A DNA stretch of 64,000 nucleotides from an uncultured Bacteroides sp. (GCF_963677945.1 NZ_OY782578.1:4121258-4185257); one strand, 5' to 3'; positions 18,982 through 26,662 are shown, numbered from the stretch's first letter. Numbers and translations: made by a program. Notes: generated from the sequence alone by a model not told the origin.

Positions 18982-19515
18982 CTACCACAATGCTAAACCC
19001 CTCTTCAACTCTTTTTTAACCAACTTATGATTAACAAAAGTCAGATAGTACATTTCTATATCGTTAATATTACATGGAGCTTTCTGCATACCTTCTTTGT
19101 AATATTTATAATCACCAGGAAAATATCTTTTAATGAATCCGCCGTAAGCTTTTTCATCCATATTAAAGAAATTCTTATTTCCAGAATCTTTCTTCACTAT
19201 TCCTGCAAGCATTGTAAAAAAGACATCACGCTCTCCTATTTTACAAACAAAATGATAAGGCCATTTTTTTATTATCTCAGGATTTGTTACACAATCAACT
19301 ACGTATCGACTAGTAGAATCATTCACTTCAAGACAATAAACATTAATTATATGTGATTCCTTAAATATTGAATCTGCATATTTTGCATATCCCTCAATTT
19401 CTCGTTCCAAGACTTTGTTATTTAACTCTAAATAATCATTCGATTGATTATTTAGAGTACATGACACTGTTAACAACATCAAGAATAAAACAACTATTTT
19501 TATTGTGTTTCTCAT
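18982..19515 (-). CDS. Lipoprotein of the tandem cassette (copy 1), unknown family
   Basis: A 177-residue predicted lipoprotein. The signal ends in a lipobox, LLTVSC at residues 14-19, so Cys19 would be lipidated. The mature protein has a conserved core WPYHFVCKIGERDVFFTMLA near residue 86 and a C-terminal YLTFVNHKLVKKELKRGL that is well kept in copy 2, while the middle (residues 40-70 and 105-130) differs. It is the first gene of unit 1, with its own candidate promoter at 19544-19551. No homologous family was recognised. Confidence 0.7.
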   Translation of the reverse strand: MRNTIKIVVLFLMLLTVSCTLNNQSNDYLELNNKVLEREIEGYAKYADSIFKESHIINVYCLEVNDSTSRYVVDCVTNPEIIKKWPYHFVCKIGERDVFFTMLAGIVKKDSGNKNFFNMDEKAYGGFIKRYFPGDYKYYKEGMQKAPCNINDIEMYYLTFVNHKLVKKELKRGLALW

Positions 19516-19543
19516 ATTTTACTAATTTTTGAATATTACATAA

Positions 19544-19551
19544 CAAATGTA
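19544..19551 (-). promoter_or_regulatory. Candidate -7 element before cassette unit 1
   Basis: On the minus strand TACATTTG lies 29 nt before the lipoprotein ATG and fits TAnnTTTG. No clear TTTG was found at the right distance upstream. The same motif occurs at the same place in the other copy (21242-21249). Confidence 0.4.
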
Positions 19552-19659
19552 AACTATTCTATTTATTAGTCATCACCGAATCAAAATATTTCCTCAAAAA
19601 TGTTTCGTCGTTTTGCAATACACAATATTGGAACAGGGTGATACTGGCGACTACAAAAA

Positions 19660-20229
19660 TCACGGAACATAATTAAACCAGCAAACATTTGATTTCACAA
19701 CCCCCTTAAATAAAACGCAATTATCTAATTTACGATCTTTTTTCTTCGCTTTATTAAAGTCTTTTTGGTAATAGTTATTGAAAAAAAAATTTAATTGAAC
19801 TTTATATCTTCTCCTCTTTAAATTAATTGGCCAAAGGCATAACTTAATATTGTATTCAACACTTTCATTTGGCTTCAAAATAGTATATTTATTAATTACT
19901 GCTATAAATGTTGAAAAATCATGTGGTCCTGTACGAGACCTCAGATACTTGGAATATTTATTTTCTTTATCAAGTACGCTTAACAATAGGCAAGGAAGCA
20001 CATCTTTTTTTAAAAAATTGTTAGTAGCCCAAGGACCGTCAATGTTTGCATAATTAATATTATAAAACGCAAATTTATTTGTAGTTCTATTATGAACCTT
20101 AAATCGAAGGTACAATGTATCATTTTTTGTTCTAATGCTTTCATCAAAGATTGAAAAGCAAACATTTTGTGCTTGCACTTGTCCTAGAAACAGACAAATC
20201 AACAACAATAATCTAATTCTTGTTTTCAT
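19660..20229 (-). CDS. Secreted protein of the tandem cassette (copy 2), unknown family
   Basis: A 189-residue exported protein with the same signal peptide (LLLLICLFLGQVQAQ) and the same cysteines as copies 1 and 3. Differences from copy 1 are scattered substitutions (for example NRTTNKFAFYNINYANIDG). It lies third in unit 2. The in-frame TAG just before its ATG fixes the start at 20229. No family was recognised; a beta-sandwich fold is a guess from the strand pattern. Confidence 0.75.
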   Translation of the reverse strand: MKTRIRLLLLICLFLGQVQAQNVCFSIFDESIRTKNDTLYLRFKVHNRTTNKFAFYNINYANIDGPWATNNFLKKDVLPCLLLSVLDKENKYSKYLRSRTGPHDFSTFIAVINKYTILKPNESVEYNIKLCLWPINLKRRRYKVQLNFFFNNYYQKDFNKAKKKDRKLDNCVLFKGVVKSNVCWFNYVP

Positions 20230-20329
20230 CTAAATACATATTTCTGAGAAGAAGTCATTTATAAGCGATTATATCTTTAGTTAATAGTAAATAGCTTACC
20301 TAATATAACATAAAGTTTAACTAGATTTA

Positions 20330-20644
20330 TTAGGCACAATATTGATAAACAAATACTAGTTCTAAAATAAACGTTATTATTATCATTACTTTCAACTGAA
20401 GTCTTAAATTAAGCAACTTTTTATGCAACATAAGCAAAACGATCAATAGAACGAACAAAGTTATGCTACATGATTTTAATATCAAATTTACTATTCTGCC
20501 AATCTGTTCTAAATTTATTACAAAAGCATGCCTATTATAATTTTGAGTTTTAAGAACGATATACATTTCTAAATGAAACAGCAATACCAATATTACTACG
20601 TAAAGCAGACAAACGCTCCATTTTTTAATTTCCAACTTTTTCAT
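20330..20644 (-). CDS. Three-TM membrane protein of the tandem cassette (copy 2)
   Basis: 104 residues from the ATG at 20644 (MKKLEIKKWSVCLLY), which aligns with the starts of copies 1 and 3. An upstream in-frame ATG at 20659 would add five residues but is not conserved. There are three hydrophobic segments. The middle loop (NYNRHAFVINLEQIGRIV) is closer to copy 3 than to copy 1. Confidence 0.65.
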   Translation of the reverse strand: MKKLEIKKWSVCLLYVVILVLLFHLEMYIVLKTQNYNRHAFVINLEQIGRIVNLILKSCSITLFVLLIVLLMLHKKLLNLRLQLKVMIIITFILELVFVYQYCA

Positions 20645-20679
20645 ATAGATTATATCCATTATTACTTATTTGCGGTTTT

Positions 20680-21213
20680 CTACCACCATGGCAAACCTCG
20701 TCTCAACTCTTTTTTAACCAACTTATCATTAACAAAAGTCAAATAACACATTTCTGTATCATAAAGAACCAATGGAACTTTATTTGTACCTTTTTTGTAA
20801 TATTTATAATCGTCGGGGAGATATTTCTTAACGAACTCATCACAGGCTTCCTTTTTCAAATAAAAAAAGTTATTATTCTTCCAGCCTATCTTTCCTATGC
20901 CTGCTAGCATTGTAAAAAAAACATCTCGCTCTCCAATTTTACAAACAAAGTGATATGGCCACATTTGTATATCCTCCGGATCTGTTATAAAATTAATAAT
21001 ATACCGGCTGGTAGAATCGTTAACTTCTGAACAAAAGACACTGATTACATATGGTTCATTAATTTGGGGGTCTACAAACTTTGCATATCCCTCAATTTCT
21101 CGTTCCAACACTTTGTTATTTAACACTAAATAATCATTCGATTGATTATTCATTGTACATGACACTGTTAACAACATCAAGAATAAAACAACTATTTTTA
21201 TTGTGTTTCTCAT
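20680..21213 (-). CDS. Lipoprotein of the tandem cassette (copy 2), unknown family
   Basis: A 177-residue lipoprotein with lipobox LLTVSC, the same length as copy 1. It shares the first 35 residues, the WPYHFVCKIGERDVFFTMLAGI core and the C-terminus. Residues 40-60 and 105-150 have changed strongly (for example FVDPQINEPYVISVFCSEV against YADSIFKESHIINVYCLEV). Conserved ends with a variable middle suggest diversifying selection on a binding surface, but that is inference. Confidence 0.7.
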   Translation of the reverse strand: MRNTIKIVVLFLMLLTVSCTMNNQSNDYLVLNNKVLEREIEGYAKFVDPQINEPYVISVFCSEVNDSTSRYIINFITDPEDIQMWPYHFVCKIGERDVFFTMLAGIGKIGWKNNNFFYLKKEACDEFVKKYLPDDYKYYKKGTNKVPLVLYDTEMCYLTFVNDKLVKKELRRGLPWW

Positions 21214-21241
21214 ATTTTACTGATTTTTGAATATTACATAA

Positions 21242-21249
21242 CAAATGTA
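21242..21249 (-). promoter_or_regulatory. Candidate -7 element before cassette unit 2
   Basis: TACATTTG on the minus strand, 29 nt before the lipoprotein ATG at 21213. It is identical in placement to the site before unit 1. Confidence 0.4.
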
Positions 21250-21357
21250 AACTATTCTATTTATTAGTCATCACCGAATCAAAATATTTCCTCAAAAATA
21301 TTTCGTCATTTTGCAATACACAATATTGGAACAGGGTGATACTGGCGACTACAAAAA

Positions 21358-21927
21358 TCACGGAACATAATTAAACCAGCAAACATTTGATTTCACAACC
21401 CCTTTAAATAAAACGCAATTATCTAATTTACGATCTTTTTTCTTCGCTTTATTAAAGTCTTTTTGATAATAGTTATTGGAAAAAAACTTTAATTGAACTT
21501 TATATTTTCCCCTCTTTAAATTAATTGGCCAAAGGCATAACTTAATATTATATTCAACACTTTCATTTGGCTTTAAAATAATATATTTATTAATTATTGC
21601 TATAAACGTTGAAATATCATATGGCCCAGTACGAGACCTCAGATACTTGGAATATTTATTTTCTTTATCGAGCACGCTAATTAACAGGCAAGGAAGCACA
21701 TCTTTTTTTAAAAGATTGTTAGTAGCCCAAGGACCGTCAAAGTCTGCATAGTTAATATTATAAAACGCAAACTTGCTTGTAGTTCTATTATAAACCTTAA
21801 ATCTAAGGTACAATGTATCGTTTTTTGTTTTAATACTTTTCTCAAAGATTGAAAAGCAAACATTTTGTGCCTGCACTTGTCCTAGAAACAGACAAATCAA
21901 CAATAGTAATCTAATTCTTATTTTCAT
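21358..21927 (-). CDS. Secreted protein of the tandem cassette (copy 3), unknown family
   Basis: 189 residues, with signal peptide MKIRIRLLLLICLFLGQVQA and the same cysteine pattern as copies 1 and 2. It is very close to copy 1 (for example NYADFDGPWATNN and DISTFIAIINKYIILKPNES). An in-frame TAG precedes the ATG. It is third in unit 3, downstream of the 3-TM gene. Confidence 0.75.
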   Translation of the reverse strand: MKIRIRLLLLICLFLGQVQAQNVCFSIFEKSIKTKNDTLYLRFKVYNRTTSKFAFYNINYADFDGPWATNNLLKKDVLPCLLISVLDKENKYSKYLRSRTGPYDISTFIAIINKYIILKPNESVEYNIKLCLWPINLKRGKYKVQLKFFSNNYYQKDFNKAKKKDRKLDNCVLFKGVVKSNVCWFNYVP

Positions 21928-22026
21928 CTAAATACATATTTATGAGAAAAGCCATTTACAAGCGATTATCTCTTTAGTTCATAATAAATTGCTTATCCTA
22001 TATCATATAGAGTTTGACTAGATTTT

Positions 22027-22341
22027 TTAGGAACAATATAGATAAATAGCTATTAGTTCTAAAACAAAGGTTATTATCATCATTACTTTTAGCTGTAGCC
22101 TTAAACTAGGCATTTTCTTATACAGCATAAGCAAACCGATCAATAAAAAAAACAAAGTTATGATACATGATTTAAATATCAAAAATACCACTTTGGCAAT
22201 CTGCTCTAAATTTATTACAACAGCATGCCTATTATAATTTTGAGTTTTAAAAATGATATACACTTCTAAAAAAAACAGCAATACCAATATTACAACGTAA
22301 AGCAGACATACGCTCCATTTTTTAATTTCCGACTGTTTCAT
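22027..22341 (-). CDS. Three-TM membrane protein of the tandem cassette (copy 3)
   Basis: 104 residues starting MKQSEIKKWSVCLLY, with three hydrophobic segments as in the other copies. Here its upstream neighbour is the unrelated ORF at 22393-22734 rather than a lipoprotein, with a 51-nt gap. Confidence 0.65.
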   Translation of the reverse strand: MKQSEIKKWSVCLLYVVILVLLFFLEVYIIFKTQNYNRHAVVINLEQIAKVVFLIFKSCIITLFFLLIGLLMLYKKMPSLRLQLKVMMIITFVLELIAIYLYCS

Positions 22342-22392
22342 ACAGATTATATCATTATTACTTATTTGCGGTTTTCTACCTTCATGGCAAAC

Positions 22393-22734
22393 CTATCCGA
22401 TAAATCCTCCGGCCGCACCTGCTACAGACACATCCATTGCCTCCAAATATATAAATATTTCACGAATATTTACTATAACAACCTCTTTTTCTTGTTCACA
22501 AAAGTTTCCTATATAAATACGATTATTTATTAAAAGACTATTTTGATAAGAGTCTGCATAAATACGCTGATATTCTGAACAATAATATATTTGCAGACTA
22601 TCGGCACCTTGTGCAATAGGCATCACTTTATCAAAATAGGTGTACATTATATTCTGGGGGCTGAATTTAAAAGAATTAAAAAATGGAGAATCGAAGTAAA
22701 GTAAAATACTAGTTACCGAATGAGGTTGTAGCAT
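22393..22734 (-). CDS. 5'-truncated ORF at the head of the cassette array, unknown
   Basis: 113 residues from the only ATG in frame. The frame is open for 22 more codons upstream (to 22800) with protein-like content (WSDGRFYFFCKKSDIEEY) before a stop, so the original gene was probably longer and has lost its 5' end. There is no signal peptide or TM segment. It ends in AGAAGGFIG. It shows no convincing similarity to the cassette lipoproteins, whose position it occupies. Whether it is translated is doubtful, since no promoter or ribosome binding site stands out. Confidence 0.4.
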   Translation of the reverse strand: MLQPHSVTSILLYFDSPFFNSFKFSPQNIMYTYFDKVMPIAQGADSLQIYYCSEYQRIYADSYQNSLLINNRIYIGNFCEQEKEVVIVNIREIFIYLEAMDVSVAGAAGGFIG

Positions 22735-22991
22735 GTCTTCATAACGATATTCTTCAATATCTGATTTCTTACAGAAAAAATAAAATCTTCCATCACTCCA
22801 TCACTTTTTCTTGTAATATATTAAAATATAGCAATTTATTTGGTGATGGTAGCATTTTAGACTCTCACCAAACCCTCACTTTTTGGTTCATCCATCACCT
22901 TTTCGAGTTGTTTTTATCCAAAATAGAATCAAACTCAGCGTGATATAGTTGCTCAAGACAAATTAAGCCTGAAATCTACCGATTGTGCTTA

Positions 22992-23011
22992 AAAGAGTGA
23001 TATCACTCTTT
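22992..23011. repeat. Perfect 20-bp palindrome
   Basis: AAAGAGTGATATCACTCTTT reads the same on both strands with no loop. It lies just beyond the nagB terminator. It could be a protein-binding operator; no gene start is near enough to assign it. Confidence 0.4.
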
Positions 23012-23021
23012 AACTTACCAT

Positions 23022-23066
23022 ATAAAAAAACAGACTTGAGGCTTTGGATGAAGTCTCAAGTCTGTT
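23022..23066 (-). terminator. Terminator of the radical SAM-flavodiiron-nagB operon
   Basis: AACAGACTTGAG (23029-23040) pairs perfectly with CTCAAGTCTGTT (23055-23066). On the minus strand a run of seven T follows. Confidence 0.9.
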
Positions 23067-23111
23067 AGAAATAACAAGACATTTATATGTCTATTTATAT
23101 ATAGATAAATC

Positions 23112-23924
23112 TTATTTCAGTAACGTTTCAGGATCAATATGATCTGCTTCAATATCTTTGAAGTAACGATAAGTTCCAACCTTCAATTCATCGGCAGCTG
23201 CATCATCACAAACAATAATTCCTTTTTCGTGAAGTTGAAGAGCACTGATAGTCCACATCTGAGTAATTGAACCTTCAACAGCGTGATACAAAGCACGAGC
23301 TTTGTTGTGTCCATTAACAATGATAAGAACTTCTTTAGCAGAAAGAACTGTACCTACACCTACAGTTAAAGCTGTTTTAGGAACCTTATTCACATCATTA
23401 TCAAAGAAACGAGAGTTTGCAATGATTGTGTCTGTTGTTAAAGTCTTAACTCTAGTGCGAGAAGTTAGAGAAGATCCCGGTTCATTGAAAGCAATGTGTC
23501 CATCAGGACCAATACCACCAAGGAAAAGGTCAATACCACCATATTCTTTGATCTTAGCTTCATAACGTTCACATTCAGCTTCCAGATCAGCAGCATTACC
23601 ATTCAGGATATTTACGTTTGCCTTAACAATATCAATATGATTAAAGAAATTGTTCCACATGAATGAATAGTAGCTTTCCGGATGTGCTTGTGGAAGACCA
23701 ACGTATTCGTCCATATTGAACGTTACCACATTTTTAAATGATACAATGCCTTTTTTGTAAAGATCAATTAGGGCTTTGTACATTCCAAGAGGAGAAGATC
23801 CTGTTGGCAAACCAAGAACAAAAGGTTTCTCTGCAGTAGGATTAGCCTTATTAATCTTTGCTGCAACATAATTGGCAGCCCATTGAGAAATCTTCTGATA
23901 ATCAGGTTGGATGATTAGTCTCAT
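23112..23924 (-). CDS. nagB: Glucosamine-6-phosphate deaminase
   Basis: A 270-residue NagB that converts glucosamine-6-phosphate to fructose-6-phosphate and ammonia. Key segments are [13 protein letters not shown] (phosphate loop) near residue 38, FNMDEYVGL with the catalytic Asp near 72, and the [16 protein letters not shown] active-site loop near 137. The length is that of the hexameric bacterial enzymes. It is the last gene of an operon with a 27-nt gap to the flavodiiron gene and a terminator after it. There is no adjacent nagA or GlcNAc transporter. Confidence 0.96.
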   Translation of the reverse strand: MRLIIQPDYQKISQWAANYVAAKINKANPTAEKPFVLGLPTGSSPLGMYKALIDLYKKGIVSFKNVVTFNMDEYVGLPQAHPESYYSFMWNNFFNHIDIVKANVNILNGNAADLEAECERYEAKIKEYGGIDLFLGGIGPDGHIAFNEPGSSLTSRTRVKTLTTDTIIANSRFFDNDVNKVPKTALTVGVGTVLSAKEVLIIVNGHNKARALYHAVEGSITQMWTISALQLHEKGIIVCDDAAADELKVGTYRYFKDIEADHIDPETLLK

Positions 23925-23951
23925 AATAAAGTTTGTTTTAAGTTAGATTAT

Positions 23952-25172
23952 TTATAGTGTTTTAGATCTGTCAACTTTTAAACGATCGGCCATAGCTTTT
24001 GCCAGGTTTTCACATTGAGTATAAGTTATATCCTTCATGCTTTGCTTCATTTCCACAGGATCACCAATTAATTCAAACTTACTCTTTTCTGCAAACTCGG
24101 CCATTCTTTTCACGGCAGCGCCAGCCCAGCAAAAAGATCCAAAGTATCCCAAATAGCGTCCTTTCATATCTCTCACAAGTATTTTTGAAAGAATTGCCTC
24201 TACTTCAGGGAATATCTGGTTGCTGTAAGTAGGACTTCCAATAATCAGTCCTTTGTATTTAAATATATCCATGAGGATATAAGAAGGATTTGATTTTGAG
24301 ACATTGTGCATCACAATATTCTTAATGCCACGGGCAGAAAGTTCTGATGCAATTGTTTCGGCCATCTGTTCGGTATTTCCATACATGCTTCCGTAAACAA
24401 TTACCACTCCTTCATCGGCATCGTAGCGACTTAATTTATCGTAGATACCAATTACTCTTTCTATATTTTCCATCCATACCGGACCATGTGTAGAACAAAT
24501 TGCACTGATATGCAATCCTGCAAGTTTTTCAAGAGCTTTTTGTACCGGAGAACCATACTTTCCTACAATATTGGAATAGTAGCGTACCATCTCGTCCCAG
24601 TATTTATCAATATTCATACGAGAATCGATAAAGCCTCCATCCAATGTTCCAAAGCAACCAAATCCATCACCAGAGAAGAGAACTCCGTCTGTTTCGTCGT
24701 AAGTCATCATGGTTTCGGGCCAGTGAACCATTGGTGTAAGGTAAAATTTAAGTTTATGATGTCCTAAAGCAAGATAATCTCCATCTTTTACCAGATATTG
24801 CTCACCGGTAACTCCATAAAAACCTTCAATCATTCCGAAAGTCTGCTTATTACCCACAATAACAATATCAGGATAGTGTTGCTTTATCAAACGAATAGAA
24901 CCCGAGTGATCTGGTTCCATGTGATTTATAATCAGATAATTAATCGGACGTTCGCCTATTATATTTTTTATTTTGCGCAAAAAAGATTCAAAATAACAAA
25001 CATCCACCGTATCTACCAATGCCACCATATCATCATCAATAAGATATGAATTATAAGATACGCCGTAAGGTAACGGCCACATAGCTTCAAACAGCTGTTT
25101 ATTTCTGTCATTCACTCCTACATAGTGAACTTTCCCTTTTATTGTAGTCTTCTGTTGCATATTTGTATCCAT
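23952..25172 (-). CDS. Flavodiiron protein (A-type flavoprotein, O2/NO reductase)
   Basis: A 406-residue flavodiiron protein. The N-terminal metallo-beta-lactamase-like domain holds the di-iron site (INHMEPDHSGS near residue 85, and HWPETMMTYDE). The C-terminal flavodoxin domain binds FMN (IVYGSMYGNTEQMAE near 258, and GSPTYSNQIFPEVEAIL). In anaerobes these proteins reduce O2 to water or NO to N2O in the cytoplasm. The C-terminus carries no rubredoxin or flavin-reductase extension, so an external electron donor is needed. It lies between a radical SAM gene and nagB on one strand, with gaps of 33 and 27 nt. Confidence 0.93.
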   Translation of the reverse strand: MDTNMQQKTTIKGKVHYVGVNDRNKQLFEAMWPLPYGVSYNSYLIDDDMVALVDTVDVCYFESFLRKIKNIIGERPINYLIINHMEPDHSGSIRLIKQHYPDIVIVGNKQTFGMIEGFYGVTGEQYLVKDGDYLALGHHKLKFYLTPMVHWPETMMTYDETDGVLFSGDGFGCFGTLDGGFIDSRMNIDKYWDEMVRYYSNIVGKYGSPVQKALEKLAGLHISAICSTHGPVWMENIERVIGIYDKLSRYDADEGVVIVYGSMYGNTEQMAETIASELSARGIKNIVMHNVSKSNPSYILMDIFKYKGLIIGSPTYSNQIFPEVEAILSKILVRDMKGRYLGYFGSFCWAGAAVKRMAEFAEKSKFELIGDPVEMKQSMKDITYTQCENLAKAMADRLKVDRSKTL

Positions 25173-25205
25173 CTGGTTTTTAATAGCAAAAATAATCTTT
25201 TTATC

Positions 25206-26123
25206 TTAAAGTCTATATAATTTTCCCTGATAAGCTTCCCTTTCACGCATTCTTTTTTTTACACGTTCGGTAAACTCGTAATTCTTCAGCCCCCAATCGG
25301 GTGCTATAAGTAATTCCTTCGGAGACTGAGAAACGAAGCGTTCCAGCACCATATCCGGACGAAGTTGTTCAACATAATCTATAACAAGATCTATATATTC
25401 ATCCACTTCATACAAATGAAATTCTTCCGGATGTTCTTCAAACTCATGAGCCATCTTTGTTCCGCGAATAAGCTGTAACTGATGAAGCTTTAAAGTTGTA
25501 AGTGGCAATTCTGATAATCGGGCAGCCTGACTTACGATCTCATCATGTGTTTCCCCTGGTAGTCCAAGTATCACATGTCCACCGGTAAGAATACCTCTGG
25601 CAGCGGTTCTTTTCACAGCATCAACTGTGTCTGCATAAGTATGTCCGCGGTTAATTCTTCGCAGCGTATCATCATTAGTACTTTCAATGCCATATTCTAC
25701 AAGAAGAAAAGTACGTTTATTCAATTCCTCCAGATAATCGAGCAAAGCATCGGGCATACAATCAGGACGGGTTCCAATTACCAATCCTACTACCCCATCA
25801 ACACTTAACGCATCTTCATATTTCCTTTTCAGTTCTTCGAGCTCTGAATAAGTATTTGTATATGCCTGAAAATAGGCCAGATATTTCATTTCCGGATATT
25901 TTCGAGAAAAAAAGAGGCGTCCTTCTTCCAACTGCTCTTTTACTGATTTTTCTGTTTTGCAATATTCCGGATTAAAAGTCTGGTTATTACAATAAGTACA
26001 GCCTCCTTTGCCTTTTACTCCGTCCCTGTTTGGGCAAGTAAATCCGGCATTAAGCGAAATCTTCTGAACTTTACCATCAAAATACTTTCGCAGAAAAGAA
26101 GAAAAGTCGTTATAAGCAGGCAT
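25206..26123 (-). CDS. Radical SAM protein, TIGR01212/YhcC family
   Basis: A 305-residue radical SAM enzyme. The cluster-binding cysteines lie in CPNRDGVKGKGGCTYC at residues 27-42, with the wider spacing typical of the TIGR01212 (YhcC) family rather than the plain CxxxCxxC. Other conserved segments are YFQAYTNTYS near residue 84, VEYGIESTNDDTLRRINRGH near 142, and GGHVILGLPGE near 176. The substrate of the family is unclear. It is the first gene of the operon; a TAACTTTG -7 element lies 29 nt upstream. Confidence 0.88.
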   Translation of the reverse strand: MPAYNDFSSFLRKYFDGKVQKISLNAGFTCPNRDGVKGKGGCTYCNNQTFNPEYCKTEKSVKEQLEEGRLFFSRKYPEMKYLAYFQAYTNTYSELEELKRKYEDALSVDGVVGLVIGTRPDCMPDALLDYLEELNKRTFLLVEYGIESTNDDTLRRINRGHTYADTVDAVKRTAARGILTGGHVILGLPGETHDEIVSQAARLSELPLTTLKLHQLQLIRGTKMAHEFEEHPEEFHLYEVDEYIDLVIDYVEQLRPDMVLERFVSQSPKELLIAPDWGLKNYEFTERVKKRMREREAYQGKLYRL

Positions 26124-26151
26124 ATAATTCGTTCTGTTTTTAATTTAACCG

Positions 26152-26159
26152 CAAAGTTA
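26152..26159 (-). promoter_or_regulatory. -7 element of the radical SAM operon
   Basis: TAACTTTG on the minus strand fits TAnnTTTG, 29 nt before the ATG at 26123. No good TTTG was found at -33. Confidence 0.5.
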
Positions 26160-26301
26160 AGTATTTTATTTAAATAAGAATCGCCATTTCTTCATTTACA
26201 ATAATAATTGCTCACTAAGGTTTAATTTCCATTTTATCCTTTCATCTTAATTCATCTTCCGCGCTCTTATTTTAATTATAAACCAGCAATCCATATTCTC
26301 T

Positions 26302-26373
26302 TGTACAAAAGAATGCATTCTTCTGTACAAAACAATTAATTCTTTTGTACAAGACAATTATTTGTTTTGTACA
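26302..26373. repeat. 22-bp periodic element B (four TGTACA cores)
   Basis: TGTACA occurs at 26302, 26324, 26346 and 26368, exactly 22 bp apart. Between cores the sequence is a near palindrome of the form AAAGAATnnATTCTT, so any two neighbouring units form an inverted repeat. For example, TTGTACAAAAGAAT faces ATTCTTCTGTACAA. It closely matches the element at 48805. Confidence 0.85.
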
Positions 26374-26478
26374 AGAAATATATAATATCTCAGGATGTTT
26401 TTATTTCTCTTATAGTAAGCTTCTCAAAACAGAATGGAACATATAATAGCTACAAAATAGCTATTTTTTAAACGAAAG

Positions 26479-26662
26479 AGTGAGAGATGACACCAAATAG
26501 TGAGGGATGAGGGCTTTTTGTCTTCATCCACCACTTTATTAACTATCTAATAACTAATAATTTATATTTCACTCAGTGAGGGATGAGTGAGGGATAATTT
26601 TATCAAATCAACAGTATACAATCTGACAATCAACTATTTAGCATTACAAGAGTGAGGGATGA
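26479..26662 (+). repeat. Five dispersed copies of AGTGAGGGATGA
   Basis: Copies begin at 26479 (AGTGAGAGATGA), 26499, 26575, 26586 (AGTGAGGGATAA) and 26651. They are irregularly spaced, with gaps of 20, 76, 11 and 65 nt. Related GTGAGGG and GTGATGG words occur on the other strand at 22788-22910. The function is unknown. Confidence 0.6.

Larger units (their letters stand above)
17845..19542 (-). repeat. Tandem cassette, unit 1 (distal copy)
   Basis: This is the last copy to be transcribed of a direct repeat with a 1698-bp period. It holds a lipoprotein gene, a 3-TM gene and a secreted-protein gene. Corresponding gene ends (17962, 19660, 21358) are exactly 1698 bp apart. The copies differ by scattered substitutions throughout, with small indels only in the spacer. 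The boundary on the low side is near 17845, where similarity to the other copies stops next to the Sua5 terminator. Confidence 0.85.
19543..21240 (-). repeat. Tandem cassette, unit 2
   Basis: The middle copy of the 1698-bp direct repeat, with all three genes intact. Gene order and spacing equal those of unit 1. Confidence 0.85.
21241..22392 (-). repeat. Tandem cassette, unit 3 (promoter-proximal, lipoprotein gene replaced)
   Basis: This partial copy holds the secreted-protein and 3-TM genes but not the lipoprotein gene. Similarity to unit 2 runs up to about 22392. Beyond that the sequence is an unrelated ORF that ends exactly at the junction. The bases just after that ORF's stop (22377-22392) still match the last codons of a cassette lipoprotein gene. 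Confidence 0.75.
22735..23111. other. Intergenic region between the cassette array and nagB
   Basis: It contains the orphan upstream frame of the truncated ORF (to 22800), several GTGATGG/GTGAGGG-type words on the minus strand between 22788 and 22910, a perfect 20-bp palindrome at 22992-23011, and the nagB terminator at 23022-23066. Confidence 0.5.

Noticed and set aside
19027-19356. A 109-codon plus-strand ORF inside the first cassette lipoprotein gene
   Set aside because: It is antisense to a lipoprotein with a clear lipobox, and is not kept in copy 2.
17845-22734. The cassette array as an insertion sequence or prophage
   Set aside because: No transposase, integrase, terminal inverted repeats or phage structural genes were seen.
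26302-26373. The TGTACA arrays as CRISPR or as transposon ends
   Set aside because: The unit is only 22 bp, with no unique spacers of constant length between longer repeats, no cas genes and no transposase nearby.
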